A stretch of DNA of 21,371 nucleotides from VAYN01 sp964540905 (GCA_964540905.1 CAZIOS010000035.1:1-21371), one strand, 5' to 3'; shown: positions 13,437 through 20,140, numbered from the stretch's first letter. Program-made: numbers and translations. Notes: generated from the sequence alone by a model not told the origin.

Positions 13437-13483
13437 GCCTCCCGTACATGGGAATGGGGGAGAGGATGCAGCGGAGGCAGTGA
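13437..13483 (+). promoter_or_regulatory. rpoD leader: mini-ORF and possible Shine-Dalgarno sequestration
   Basis: GCCTCC (13437-13442) can pair with GGAGGC (13473-13478), which contains the rpoD ribosome-binding site. An 11-codon frame, MGMGERMQRRQ (13448-13483), runs through this site, and its TGA overlaps the rpoD GTG (GTGA). Translation of the mini-frame could open the hairpin and feed ribosomes to rpoD. This is inferred from geometry only. Confidence 0.3.
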
Positions 13484-14619
13484 CTATCGAACCGTTGGAG
13501 ACGGTCACGGATGTCCTCGACCGCGAGTCTGAGGAGAACGGGGTTGCGGAGCTGGAGGAGCTGCGCGGGCTGATCGGGCTCGGCCGCGAACGCGGCTACC
13601 TCACCTTCGAGCAGATCGCGGCCACCCTGGAGGAGGTCGAGATCACCAAGGAGCAGGTCTCCGGCCTGCACGCGCACCTGGTCGAGCACGGCGTCGACGT
13701 GATCGCGGAGGACGGGGTCAGCGCCTACAAGGAGCAGCGCGGCGGCGACTCGAACGGCCAGTCGAAGAAAGCCGAGCTCGATCTCACGGTCGAGCCGAGC
13801 CTCGACTCGCTGCGCCTCTACCTGCGCTCGATCGGACAGGTCGAGCTGCTGACCGCGAGCCAGGAGGTCGAACTGGCGAAGCGGATCGAGCGCGGCGACA
13901 TGCTCGCCAAGCGGCAGATGGTCGAGGCCAACCTGCGCCTCGTCGTCTCGATCGCGAAAGGCTATCTGGGCCGCGGCCTCAGCTTCCTCGACCTGATCCA
14001 GGAGGGCTCGCTGGGGCTGATCCGCGCGGTCGAGAAGTTCGACTACCGCCGCGGCTACAAGTTCTCCACCTACGCGACCTGGTGGATCCGCCAGGCGGTG
14101 ACGCGGGCGATCGCCGACAAGGCGCGGACGATCCGCATCCCCGTCCACATGGTCGAGAAGCTGAACCGGGTCGCCCACGTCGAACGCCAGCTGGTCCAGA
14201 AGCTCGGCCGCGAGCCGGAGCCGGCGGAGATCGCCGAGGAGCTGCGCTGGCCGGTCGCCGACGTGCGCGACATCATCCGCGTCTCGCAGCTGCCGGTCTC
14301 GCTGGAGAAACCGGTCGGCGACGAGGACGAATCGGAGCTCGGCGACTTCGTCGCCGACGACGCCGTGCTGGAGCCGTTCGAGGAAGCGAGCGAGCACCTG
14401 CAGAAGGAGGGCGTGCGCAAGGCGCTCGACGCGCTGCCCGAACGCGAGCGCCAGGTGATCGAACTTCGCTACGGCCTCTCCGGCACCGAGCCGCTGACCC
14501 TGGAGGAAGTCGGCCGCACCTTCGGCGTCACCCGCGAGCGGATCCGCCAGATCGAGAACAACACGCTGAAGAAGCTGCAGCGCCTTCCCGAGGCCCAGAT
14601 GCTGCGCGAAGCCAGTTAG
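13480..14619 (+). CDS. rpoD: Primary RNA polymerase sigma factor, RpoD/SigA
   Basis: This 379-residue group 1 sigma-70 factor has a short region 1.1 (residues 24-76), region 1.2 (109-140, SLRLYLRSIGQVELLTASQEVELAKRI) and regions 2.1-2.4 (143-220). Region 2 includes the RpoD box DLIQEGSLGLIRAVEKFDYRRGYKFSTYATWWIRQA. Region 3 starts HMVEKLNRV. Region 4.2 has the helix-turn-helix LTLEEVGRTFGVTRERIRQIENNTLKKL. It directs RNA polymerase to -10/-35 promoters. The length is small for a primary sigma factor, and there is no long acidic insert. The GTG start has GGAGG only 2 nt upstream, an unusually tight spacing. The stop overlaps that of the convergent Ddn-like gene by 4 bp (TTAG). Confidence 0.95.
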   Translation: MTIEPLETVTDVLDRESEENGVAELEELRGLIGLGRERGYLTFEQIAATLEEVEITKEQVSGLHAHLVEHGVDVIAEDGVSAYKEQRGGDSNGQSKKAELDLTVEPSLDSLRLYLRSIGQVELLTASQEVELAKRIERGDMLAKRQMVEANLRLVVSIAKGYLGRGLSFLDLIQEGSLGLIRAVEKFDYRRGYKFSTYATWWIRQAVTRAIADKARTIRIPVHMVEKLNRVAHVERQLVQKLGREPEPAEIAEELRWPVADVRDIIRVSQLPVSLEKPVGDEDESELGDFVADDAVLEPFEEASEHLQKEGVRKALDALPERERQVIELRYGLSGTEPLTLEEVGRTFGVTRERIRQIENNTLKKLQRLPEAQMLREAS

Positions 14620-15080
14620 CCGGCGACCGGTTCAAGCACGAAGAGCTTGATCTCGCGGTCGGTGCGCGCCTCGTAGTCGTCGAAGCCCGAGTACTGCTCG
14701 TTCATCTTGCGCCAGAGCTCGGCGCGCTCCTCGCCGCCGGCGATGCGGGCGCGGACCGGCACGTGCTTGCGCCCGACCTCGACCTCGGCGTCGGGATCGG
14801 CCTCGAGGTTGAGCGACCAGGCGGGGACGCGGGCGTGGCCGGCGTTGGAGCCGATCACCACGTAGCGATCGCCGTCGGCGAGGTAGGCGACCGGCACGGT
14901 TCGCCGCTGGCCGGACCTGCGCCCGGTGGCGGTCAGCAGCAGCACCGGCGTGCGGTCGAGCTTGCCGAACAGCCGGCCGCCGCTCCAGCGGTAGAGCGGC
15001 ACGTTGAGCTTGCCGGTCCAGCGCAGCCCGCGCGCGCCCATCGTGGTCGAGGCCCAGGTGTAGAAGCGGTCGCTCGGCAC
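14616..15080 (-). CDS. Deazaflavin (F420)-dependent nitroreductase-like oxidoreductase (Ddn family)
   Basis: This 154-residue protein has the split beta-barrel flavin-binding fold of the Ddn/Rv3547 family. The signature LLTATGRRSGQRRTVPVAYLADGDRYVVIGSNAGHARVPAWSLNL spans residues 48-92. ADPDAEVEVGRKHVPVRAR follows, where the cofactor phosphate and F420 glutamyl tail are usually bound. The family reduces quinones, nitroimidazoles or other acceptors with F420H2. The GTG at 15078-15080 gives VPSDRFYTW. It is preceded at 7 nt by TACTCT (minus strand) and no ribosome-binding site, so a leaderless transcript is likely. It diverges from the SnoaL-like gene by only 18 bp. Confidence 0.85.
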   Translation of the reverse strand: MPSDRFYTWASTTMGARGLRWTGKLNVPLYRWSGGRLFGKLDRTPVLLLTATGRRSGQRRTVPVAYLADGDRYVVIGSNAGHARVPAWSLNLEADPDAEVEVGRKHVPVRARIAGGEERAELWRKMNEQYSGFDDYEARTDREIKLFVLEPVAG

Positions 15081-15086
15081 GGGGCT

Positions 15087-15093
15087 TAGAGTA
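15087..15093. promoter_or_regulatory. Overlapping bidirectional -10 elements for two leaderless genes
   Basis: The 7-bp TAGAGTA reads as TAGAGT on the plus strand, 6 nt before the GTG at 15099. It reads as TACTCT on the minus strand, 7 nt before the GTG at 15080. Both match the TANNNT actinobacterial -10 pattern. No ribosome-binding site exists in the 18-bp gap, so each message should begin at its start codon. Confidence 0.6.
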
Positions 15094-15098
15094 GTCGT

Positions 15099-15479
15099 GT
15101 GGCCGAGCAACCGCACCCCTTTCGCCGCGCCGCCGAAGCGAAGGATCTCGAGCTGCTGACCGAGACCCTGCGCGAGGACGTCGTCCTGCACAGTCCGATC
15201 CTCTTCCGTGGCTTCGAGGGCCGCGAGGCCGTGGCGATGGTCCTCACCCACGTCGCCGCGACGCTGGAAGACCTCACCTACGTCGACGAGCTCGCCGGCG
15301 AGCGCAGCGTCGCCCTCCGCTTCCAGGCCAACGTCGGCGACCGCCAACTCGAGGGCATCGACTTCCTCGAGCTTGACGAGGAGGGCAAGGTCGCCGAGCT
15401 GACCGTCTTCATGCGCCCGCTCTCGGCCCTCACTCGCTTCAACGAGCAGATGGCCGCCCGCCTCGGCGCCACCACGTAG
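15099..15479 (+). CDS. SnoaL-like / NTF2-fold protein
   Basis: This 126-residue protein has the NTF2-like alpha-beta cone pattern of SnoaL-like domains: a helical start PFRRAAEAKDLELLTETLREDVVLHSP, then FRGFEGREAVAMVLTHV and the curved strands (SVALRFQANVGDRQLEGIDFLELDEEGKVAELTVFMRP). Members are small-molecule isomerases, hydrolases or binding proteins; the ligand cannot be inferred. The GTG start is supported by the TAGAGT -10 six bases upstream and by the immediate start of the domain. It diverges from the Ddn-like oxidoreductase and may be co-regulated with it. tRNA-Tyr begins 43 bp downstream. Confidence 0.8.
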   Translation: MAEQPHPFRRAAEAKDLELLTETLREDVVLHSPILFRGFEGREAVAMVLTHVAATLEDLTYVDELAGERSVALRFQANVGDRQLEGIDFLELDEEGKVAELTVFMRPLSALTRFNEQMAARLGATT

Positions 15480-15500
15480 TCGGCTTCCTCTTCGCCCCTT

Positions 15501-15506
15501 TAGAAT
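15501..15506 (+). promoter_or_regulatory. -10 element of the tRNA-Tyr promoter
   Basis: TAGAAT lies 16 nt before the mature tRNA 5' end and is identical to the hexamer in front of tRNA-Thr. This promoter probably drives the tRNA together with the SDR and MerR-type genes behind it. Confidence 0.5.
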
Positions 15507-15522
15507 CGCGTCCCCGCTGCCA

Positions 15523-15604
15523 GGGGGAGTGCCAGAGCGGTCAAATGGAGCAGACTGTAAATCTGCCGGCTATGCCTACAGAGGTTCGAATCCTCTCTCC
15601 CCCA
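15523..15604 (+). tRNA. tRNA-Tyr (anticodon GTA)
   Basis: This 82-nt class II tRNA has a perfect acceptor stem GGGGGAG/CTCCCCC, anticodon arm GCAGA CTGTAAA TCTGC with anticodon GTA, a 13-nt variable arm (GGC-TAT-GCC core), T-arm AGAGG TTCGAAT CCTCT and discriminator A. CCA is not encoded. The mature 3' end at 15604 is one nucleotide from the ATG of the next gene. Confidence 0.95.
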
Positions 15605-15605
15605 T

Positions 15606-16322
15606 ATGAGTGACCTCGCCGACCGCGTCATCGCCATCGCCGGGGTCGGCGGCGGGCTCGGCCCGCTCGTCGCCGGCCGGCTTGCCGCGAGCGGGGCGAC
15701 GGTCGCCGGCACCGATCGCGATCAGGACCTGCTCGACGCGCTCCCCGGCCAGCTCGGCATCCCGGCCGAGCGCTGGGACGGGCGGGCCGTAGACCTGCTC
15801 GACGAGGGGGCGACGGGGGAGTGGTGCGCGGCCCTGGTCGAGCGCTTCGGCCGGGTCGACGGGCTCGTCCACCTGGTCGGCGGCTGGCGCGGCGGGCAGC
15901 CGCTGCACGAGGCGCCGCTGGCCGACTGGGAGCTGCTCCACGACCTCCTGATCCGCACCGTCCAGCACACCAGCCGCGCCTTCCACGACCAGCTGGCGGC
16001 GAGCCCGCACGGCCGCTTCGTCCTCGTCTCCGCCAAGCAGGCGCAGGCGCCGAGCAACGGCAGCGCCGCCTACGCGGCGGCGAAGGCCGCGGCCGAGGCC
16101 TGGACGCTGGCGCTGGCCGACGGCTTCGGGACCAGCGGCGCCACCGCCAACATCGTCGTCGTCGACGCGATCCTGACGCCGCGCATGCGGGAGGAAAGCC
16201 CGGGGGAGGACTTCCCCACCTTCACCCCGGCCGAGGACGTCGCCGCCGCGATCGCCTTCCTCTGCTCGGATGCGGGGAGGAAGATGAACGGCCAGCGATT
16301 CCCACTTACGATGGGTCGATGA
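15606..16322 (+). CDS. Short-chain dehydrogenase/reductase
   Basis: This 238-residue NAD(P)-binding Rossmann protein has a glycine motif GVGGGLG (13-19) in place of the classical TGxxxGIG, Asp37 after strand 2 (GTDRDQD), the catalytic Ser142 (VLVSAKQ), and Tyr156 and Lys160 (AAYAAAKAAAE). The C-terminal FTPAEDVAAAIAFLCSD...MNGQRFPLTMGR segment is typical. The substrate is unknown. The ATG is the natural start, since the first strand follows at once (DRVIAIAGVGG), yet it lies 1 nt after tRNA-Tyr and has no ribosome-binding site of its own. The stop overlaps the next gene's ATG (ATGA, 16319-16322), so the MerR-type regulator is translated with it. Confidence 0.88.
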   Translation: MSDLADRVIAIAGVGGGLGPLVAGRLAASGATVAGTDRDQDLLDALPGQLGIPAERWDGRAVDLLDEGATGEWCAALVERFGRVDGLVHLVGGWRGGQPLHEAPLADWELLHDLLIRTVQHTSRAFHDQLAASPHGRFVLVSAKQAQAPSNGSAAYAAAKAAAEAWTLALADGFGTSGATANIVVVDAILTPRMREESPGEDFPTFTPAEDVAAAIAFLCSDAGRKMNGQRFPLTMGR

Positions 16323-17113
16323 GCAAGACGGCCAGGAGCGCCAAAGCGCCCGAAGGCAAGATGACGATCCGCGAGCTGGCCAAGCGGACCGGGATGACGA
16401 TCCGCAACATCCGCGCCCACCAGACGCGCGGGCTGCTGCCGCCGCCGGAGGTCCAGGGCCGCACCGGCTACTACAACGAGGACCACATCGCCCGGATCGA
16501 GCTGACCCGGGAAATGCAGGCCGACGGGCTCAATCTGGAGGCGATCCGGCGCGTGCTCGAGAGCACCGGCGGCTCCTCGCAGGAGATCGTCGACTTCGCC
16601 CGCGCCGTCCGCGCCCCGTTCGAGGACGAGGCGCCGGAAATCTTCGCGGCCTCCGAGATCGCCGCCAGCTGGGGGGCGGAGGAGGTCGACCCGAAGCTGA
16701 TCCGCCACGGCGAGAAGCTCGGCATCCTGCGCGAGATGCCCGACGGCCGGATCGAGGTGATCAGCCCGCGCCTGCAGGCCGCCGGCGCCGCCCTGGTCGA
16801 GCTCGGCGTCCGCCCCGAGTCGGCGCTGGCGACCGGCGACAAGCTGCGCCGCCACGCCGAGGGCGCCGCCCGCGCCTTCGTCGACCTCTTCGTCAAGGAG
16901 ATCTGGGAGCCGTTCGACAAGGCCGGCCGGCCCGAGCAGGACTGGGCGAAGGTGCGCGAGGCGCTCGACCGGATGCGCCCGCTCGCCTCCGACGCGCTGC
17001 TGGCGATGTTCCAGATCACGATGGCCGAGGCGACCGAGAAGGCCAGCGAACGCACCCTCCGCGACGCCGCCAAGCCGGCCAAGTCGAAGCACGCCAAGCG
17101 CCGCTCGCGCTGA
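16319..17113 (+). CDS. MerR-family transcriptional regulator
   Basis: This 264-residue regulator has an N-terminal MerR helix-turn-helix and wing at residues 15-82: MTIRELAKRTGMTIRNIRAHQTRGLLPPP, then TGYYNEDHIARIELTREMQADGLNLEAIRRVL. The remaining 180 residues are mostly helical, contain no metal-binding cysteines, and do not match an effector domain I recognise. The C-terminus is very basic (KSKHAKRRSR), which may add DNA affinity. The ATG overlaps the SDR stop by 4 nt, so both come from the tRNA-Tyr transcript or an internal promoter. It may regulate the SDR, but no inverted repeat is seen nearby on which to base that. Confidence 0.85.
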   Translation: MSKTARSAKAPEGKMTIRELAKRTGMTIRNIRAHQTRGLLPPPEVQGRTGYYNEDHIARIELTREMQADGLNLEAIRRVLESTGGSSQEIVDFARAVRAPFEDEAPEIFAASEIAASWGAEEVDPKLIRHGEKLGILREMPDGRIEVISPRLQAAGAALVELGVRPESALATGDKLRRHAEGAARAFVDLFVKEIWEPFDKAGRPEQDWAKVREALDRMRPLASDALLAMFQITMAEATEKASERTLRDAAKPAKSKHAKRRSR

Positions 17114-17128
17114 GCCCCGGAGTTCGGC

Positions 17129-17155
17129 TATGCTGTCTTCGTTCGGTCGAACGAA
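17129..17155 (+). promoter_or_regulatory. Promoter -10 with TetR operator
   Basis: TATGCT (17129-17134) is a good -10. It is followed by the perfect 8-2-8 palindrome TTCGTTCGGTCGAACGAA (17138-17155), which covers the expected transcription start. The TetR-type gene begins 25 bp later. This is the classical layout for autorepression by blocking initiation. Confidence 0.7.
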
Positions 17156-17179
17156 CGAGAGGGGAGAAAGGCGATCGAC

Positions 17180-17821
17180 ATGGGTTCTTCCGGGAATGAC
17201 GCGGCCGTGGCTGAGAACGGCGCTTCCGCCGCGCGCGAGCGCATCGTTCAAGCAACTCTCGACCTGATCGCCCGCGACGGGATCGGGAAGCTGAGCAATC
17301 GGCGCATCGCCGATGCGGCACGGGTCTCGCTCGGCTCGCTCACCTACCACTTCCCCAGCCAGGCCTCGTTGCTGCGGGAGAGCCTGCTCCTCTACGTGGG
17401 GAAGGAGGTCGACCGGATCGGCGCGATCGCCGCTGGCCTCCGCGGCCGCAGCCCGCATCCCAGCCCGCGGGAGATCTCGGTGGAGGTGCAGCGGTCGATC
17501 GCCGCGGGACTCGAGCGCACCGAGCCGCTGGCCGAGATGGAGCTGCACCTGCACGCGGCCCGCGATCGTGAGCTGCGGGACGCCTCGCGGCGCTGCTTCG
17601 CCGCCTATCAGGAGCTTGCCACCGCGGTCCTCGGCGCGCTCGGGGCGCCGGACCCGAGCCGCCATGCCCGCACCGTGGTCTCCGTGATGTACGGGATGGC
17701 GTTGGAGCAGATGGGCAGCGGCCGGCTCGACGCCGGCGCGATGACCGCGGCCCTGTCGACGATCGTCCGCGGCGCCTTCGCCGAAGGCCAACCGTCCCCA
17801 TCGACCCGAGAGGATGTTTGA
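17180..17821 (+). CDS. TetR-family transcriptional regulator
   Basis: This 213-residue protein has the TetR DNA-binding domain at residues 18-66: AARERIVQATLDLIARDGIGKLSNRRIADAARVSLGSLTYHFPSQASLLRESL. The C-terminal helices form a ligand and dimer domain of unknown specificity. The ATG is preceded by GAGGGGAGAAAGG at a slightly long spacing. The upstream palindrome at 17138-17155 is its probable own operator. The stop (17819-17821) lies 1 nt before the start of the secreted protein gene, so the two form an operon and the secreted protein is the likely regulated product. Confidence 0.9.
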   Translation: MGSSGNDAAVAENGASAARERIVQATLDLIARDGIGKLSNRRIADAARVSLGSLTYHFPSQASLLRESLLLYVGKEVDRIGAIAAGLRGRSPHPSPREISVEVQRSIAAGLERTEPLAEMELHLHAARDRELRDASRRCFAAYQELATAVLGALGAPDPSRHARTVVSVMYGMALEQMGSGRLDAGAMTAALSTIVRGAFAEGQPSPSTREDV

Positions 17822-17822
17822 G

Positions 17823-18587
17823 ATGCGCAAGAAGACCCTGGTGGTGGGGGCGCTGGCCCTGGCTGTGCTCACCATAGCCGGGACCGCCGAGGCGCTGGAA
17901 CTGCGCGCCGGCGACTTGATCATCGAGGCCCACGGGGGCTTCGCCCCCCAGGCACTGCCGAAGACCGAAAACGCGCCGATCACCATTCACGGCGGCGGCA
18001 AGCTCTCGACGGTTTCGGGAGCCCTGCCGCCGATTCTGCAGACGTTGACGATCGAGTTCGACCGCCATGGCGCGGTCGAGACCACCGGCCTGGCGGTCTG
18101 CACGGCGGCGAAGCTGCAGAGCACCACGGTGTCGCAGGCGCGTCGCAACTGTCCGGAAGCGATCGTCGGCAGGGGCTTCGGCCACGCCGTCGTCGCCTTT
18201 CCGGAACAGAAGCCGATTCCGGTCTCCTCGCCGATCACGATCTTCAACGGCCCGCCGAAGGACGGGGACCCGACTGTCCTGGCTCACGCCTACACCACCG
18301 TCCCGGTCCCGACCACCTTCATCGTCCCGATCGTCATCGAAAGAATCCACGACGGCGTCTACGGCTACCGCACCAAAGCGAGGATCCCGAAGATCGCCGG
18401 TGGCAGCGGCGTGCCGATCTCCGGCTCGCTGAAGATCGGCCGCAAGTGGACCTATAAGGGCAAGCGCTACAGCTACGTCAACGCCCGCTGCGAAGTCGGC
18501 CACCTGCAGGCCAAGGGCGAATTCACCTTCAACGACGGGACCTTCCTCACCGGCACCTTCATCCGCGCCTGCCGGGTGCGAAAGTGA
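17823..18587 (+). CDS. Secreted protein of unknown function
   Basis: This 254-residue protein has a Sec signal peptide, MRKKTLVVGALALAVLTIAG, with probable cleavage near TAEA. The mature part is rich in beta strands and Gly/Pro, with no catalytic motif I recognise. Four cysteines (in AVCTAAK, RNCPEAIVG, ARCEVGH and RACRVRK) may form two disulfides. Patterns such as APITIHGGGKLST, LTIEFDRHGAVETTGLAVC and GRKWTYKGKRYSYVNARC resemble an expanded family of exported proteins I associate with Solirubrobacterales. I cannot name a function. The ATG at 17823 is chosen over 17814 because GAGAGG lies 9 nt before it. It is the second gene of the TetR operon and converges with the thioredoxin-like gene 13 bp away. 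Confidence 0.7.
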   Translation: MRKKTLVVGALALAVLTIAGTAEALELRAGDLIIEAHGGFAPQALPKTENAPITIHGGGKLSTVSGALPPILQTLTIEFDRHGAVETTGLAVCTAAKLQSTTVSQARRNCPEAIVGRGFGHAVVAFPEQKPIPVSSPITIFNGPPKDGDPTVLAHAYTTVPVPTTFIVPIVIERIHDGVYGYRTKARIPKIAGGSGVPISGSLKIGRKWTYKGKRYSYVNARCEVGHLQAKGEFTFNDGTFLTGTFIRACRVRK

Positions 18588-18600
18588 GTCGCGGGCCCGC

Positions 18601-19581
18601 TCAGCCGGGGACGATCGTCTTCATCGCCGCTTCGAGTTCGGCGACGCCGTAGGCGCCCTCGAGGCGGTCGCGGATGATCCCGTGGCGGTCGACGAGGAAG
18701 GTCCAGGGCTCGGTTTCCAGGTGGAACGCCTTCAGCTGCGGCCGGATCCCCTTGCTCGGTTCGTTTTCGACGTAGACCTCCTGGTGGATGAAGTCGGCCC
18801 TGCCTTCGTACTCGTCGGCGACCTGCTGGGCGACATCGACGACGGGGCCGCAGACGCGGCTCTGGCAGAGCGCCGGCGTCGCGAAGATCAGCACCACCGG
18901 CTGCTTGCCGAGGACTTCGGCGAAGTCGACCTTGTGCATCTGGTCGGGAGGCACCCGGGTGTCGATCTTGGCCAGGTCGCCGCCGACGTCGGCGGCGGTC
19001 AGCGTCGTGATCCGCGGCGGCCGCTGCCCGACCTGCGGGATCTTCGGGAAGGCGCCGACGTCCGGGCTCGGCACCCGTGAGGCTTCCAGCCCCTTCGGCC
19101 CCTTCAGCATCGCGACCACCAGCCACGGTCCGTTGCTGGTGAAGTTCACCTTGGGGACGACGTAGACGGTCTTCGCCTCGCCCGGGACTTCGCTGGTCTG
19201 GGAGCGGTAGGCCGGCTTCGTTTCCAGCGAGGTCACCCGCGCCGGCAGCGGCCCCTGCACGGGGCTGTGTTCGTTTTTGGCGACGTAGATCGCGGCGTCG
19301 GCGTCGCTGACCTGCTTGTTGCCGACCGTGAAGACGCCGAACGAGTAGCGGTTCTCGCCCTTGTCGAAGGTCTGGGACGCGGGCGCGATCACCAGCTTGG
19401 TCGGCTTCGCCCCCGAGTCCGTCAGCAGCTGCGAGATCGTCTTCCCCTTGGCGGCGGGGAACTCGGTCGCCGGCGGCGCCGGCCGTTCGCCGCCGCCACC
19501 GGAGCCGCCGCAGCCGGCGAGCAGCGCCGCCAGCGCGCAGCCGAGCAGGGCCAGCGATGAGATCGGGTGGCGGTGGCGCAC
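18601..19581 (-). CDS. Thioredoxin-fold lipoprotein
   Basis: This 326-residue lipoprotein has a signal peptide ending LLAGC, with lipidation at Cys24 and a Gly-rich linker. Residues 45-190 form a domain I do not recognise. Residues 195-325 are thioredoxin/Sco-like: VVLIFATPALCQSRVCGPVVDVAQQV with Cys239 and Cys244 (a CxxxxC rather than CxxC spacing), the cis-Pro region EPWTFLVDRHGIIRDRLEG, and a final helix. It probably acts outside the membrane in thiol redox or copper handling. The wider spacing makes classical disulfide exchange uncertain. The GTG at 19579-19581 has TAGCTT 7 nt upstream and no ribosome-binding site, indicating a leaderless message. It diverges from the Ohr gene. Confidence 0.82.
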   Translation of the reverse strand: MRHRHPISSLALLGCALAALLAGCGGSGGGGERPAPPATEFPAAKGKTISQLLTDSGAKPTKLVIAPASQTFDKGENRYSFGVFTVGNKQVSDADAAIYVAKNEHSPVQGPLPARVTSLETKPAYRSQTSEVPGEAKTVYVVPKVNFTSNGPWLVVAMLKGPKGLEASRVPSPDVGAFPKIPQVGQRPPRITTLTAADVGGDLAKIDTRVPPDQMHKVDFAEVLGKQPVVLIFATPALCQSRVCGPVVDVAQQVADEYEGRADFIHQEVYVENEPSKGIRPQLKAFHLETEPWTFLVDRHGIIRDRLEGAYGVAELEAAMKTIVPG

Positions 19582-19588
19582 GCTCGGC

Positions 19589-19594
19589 AAGCTA
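19589..19594 (-). promoter_or_regulatory. -10 element for the leaderless thioredoxin-like gene
   Basis: TAGCTT on the minus strand is 7 nt before the GTG start codon. It lies in the 75-bp region shared with the divergent Ohr gene. Confidence 0.5.
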
Positions 19595-19644
19595 CCGATC
19601 TCGCCTAAACGCCTCCCAGCTCTGGGGCGGGGACGGCCACCCAC

Positions 19645-19650
19645 TACCTT
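19645..19650 (+). promoter_or_regulatory. -10 element for the leaderless Ohr gene
   Basis: TACCTT lies 6 nt before the ATG of the Ohr-like gene. No ribosome-binding site is present, and the spacing puts the transcript start at the start codon. Confidence 0.5.
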
Positions 19651-19656
19651 TAGGGC

Positions 19657-20094
19657 ATGGCAAAGGTCCTCTACACCGCCGAGGCCCATGTCACCGGCGG
19701 CCGCGCCGCGGGTCATGGGCGCAGCAGCGACGGCGTTCTCGAGGTCGACCTGCGGACGCCGCCGGAGATGGGCGGGGAGGGGGGAGGCACCAACCCCGAG
19801 CAGCTCTTCGCGGTCGGCTACGCCGCCTGCTTCGAGGGCGCCCTGGCCGCCGTCGCCCGCCGCCAGAAGGCCGAGGTCGGCGACGTCGAGATCGACTCCA
19901 AGGTGAAGCTGATGACCGCCGAGGACCGCAGCTTCACGATCGCCGCCGAGCTGCACGTGACCCTGCCCTCGGTCGCCGGCCCCGATGCGGTCGAGCTGGT
20001 CCGCGCCGCCCACCGGGTCTGCCCCTACTCCAACGCCACCCGCGGCAACATCGAGGTCGAGCTGACCGCCAACGGCATCGCCGTCGAGGCCTGA
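19657..20094 (+). CDS. Organic hydroperoxide resistance protein (Ohr/OsmC family)
   Basis: This 145-residue thiol peroxidase reduces organic hydroperoxides using two cysteines. Cys58 lies in GYAACFEGAL and Cys122 in HRVCPYSNATRGNI, both in the exact Ohr contexts. Glu48 (TNPEQLFA) is in the position of the conserved catalytic-site glutamate. The Ohr subtype is favoured over OsmC by TNPEQLFAVGYAACF and by CPYSNATRGN. Ohr enzymes are normally re-reduced by lipoylated proteins. No OhrR gene is adjacent. The divergent neighbour is a thioredoxin-fold lipoprotein, so the pair may form a small oxidative stress locus. The ATG is probably leaderless. Confidence 0.92.
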   Translation: MAKVLYTAEAHVTGGRAAGHGRSSDGVLEVDLRTPPEMGGEGGGTNPEQLFAVGYAACFEGALAAVARRQKAEVGDVEIDSKVKLMTAEDRSFTIAAELHVTLPSVAGPDAVELVRAAHRVCPYSNATRGNIEVELTANGIAVEA

Positions 20095-20127
20095 ACGCGT
20101 TCGCCCGCCCGGCGCTGTGCGTCGGCG

Positions 20128-20133
20128 TAGCAT
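20128..20133 (+). promoter_or_regulatory. -10 element for the leaderless two-gene cassette
   Basis: TAGCAT is 7 nt before the ATG at 20141. No ribosome-binding site is seen, which favours this ATG over the in-frame start at 20117. Confidence 0.5.
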
Positions 20134-20140
20134 TGAGGGC

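Noticed and set aside
12328..14397. A 689-codon minus-strand frame joining folE2/mptA to sequence opposite rpoD
   Set aside because: Only the last 335 codons match the cyclohydrolase. The rest is antisense to the sigma factor.
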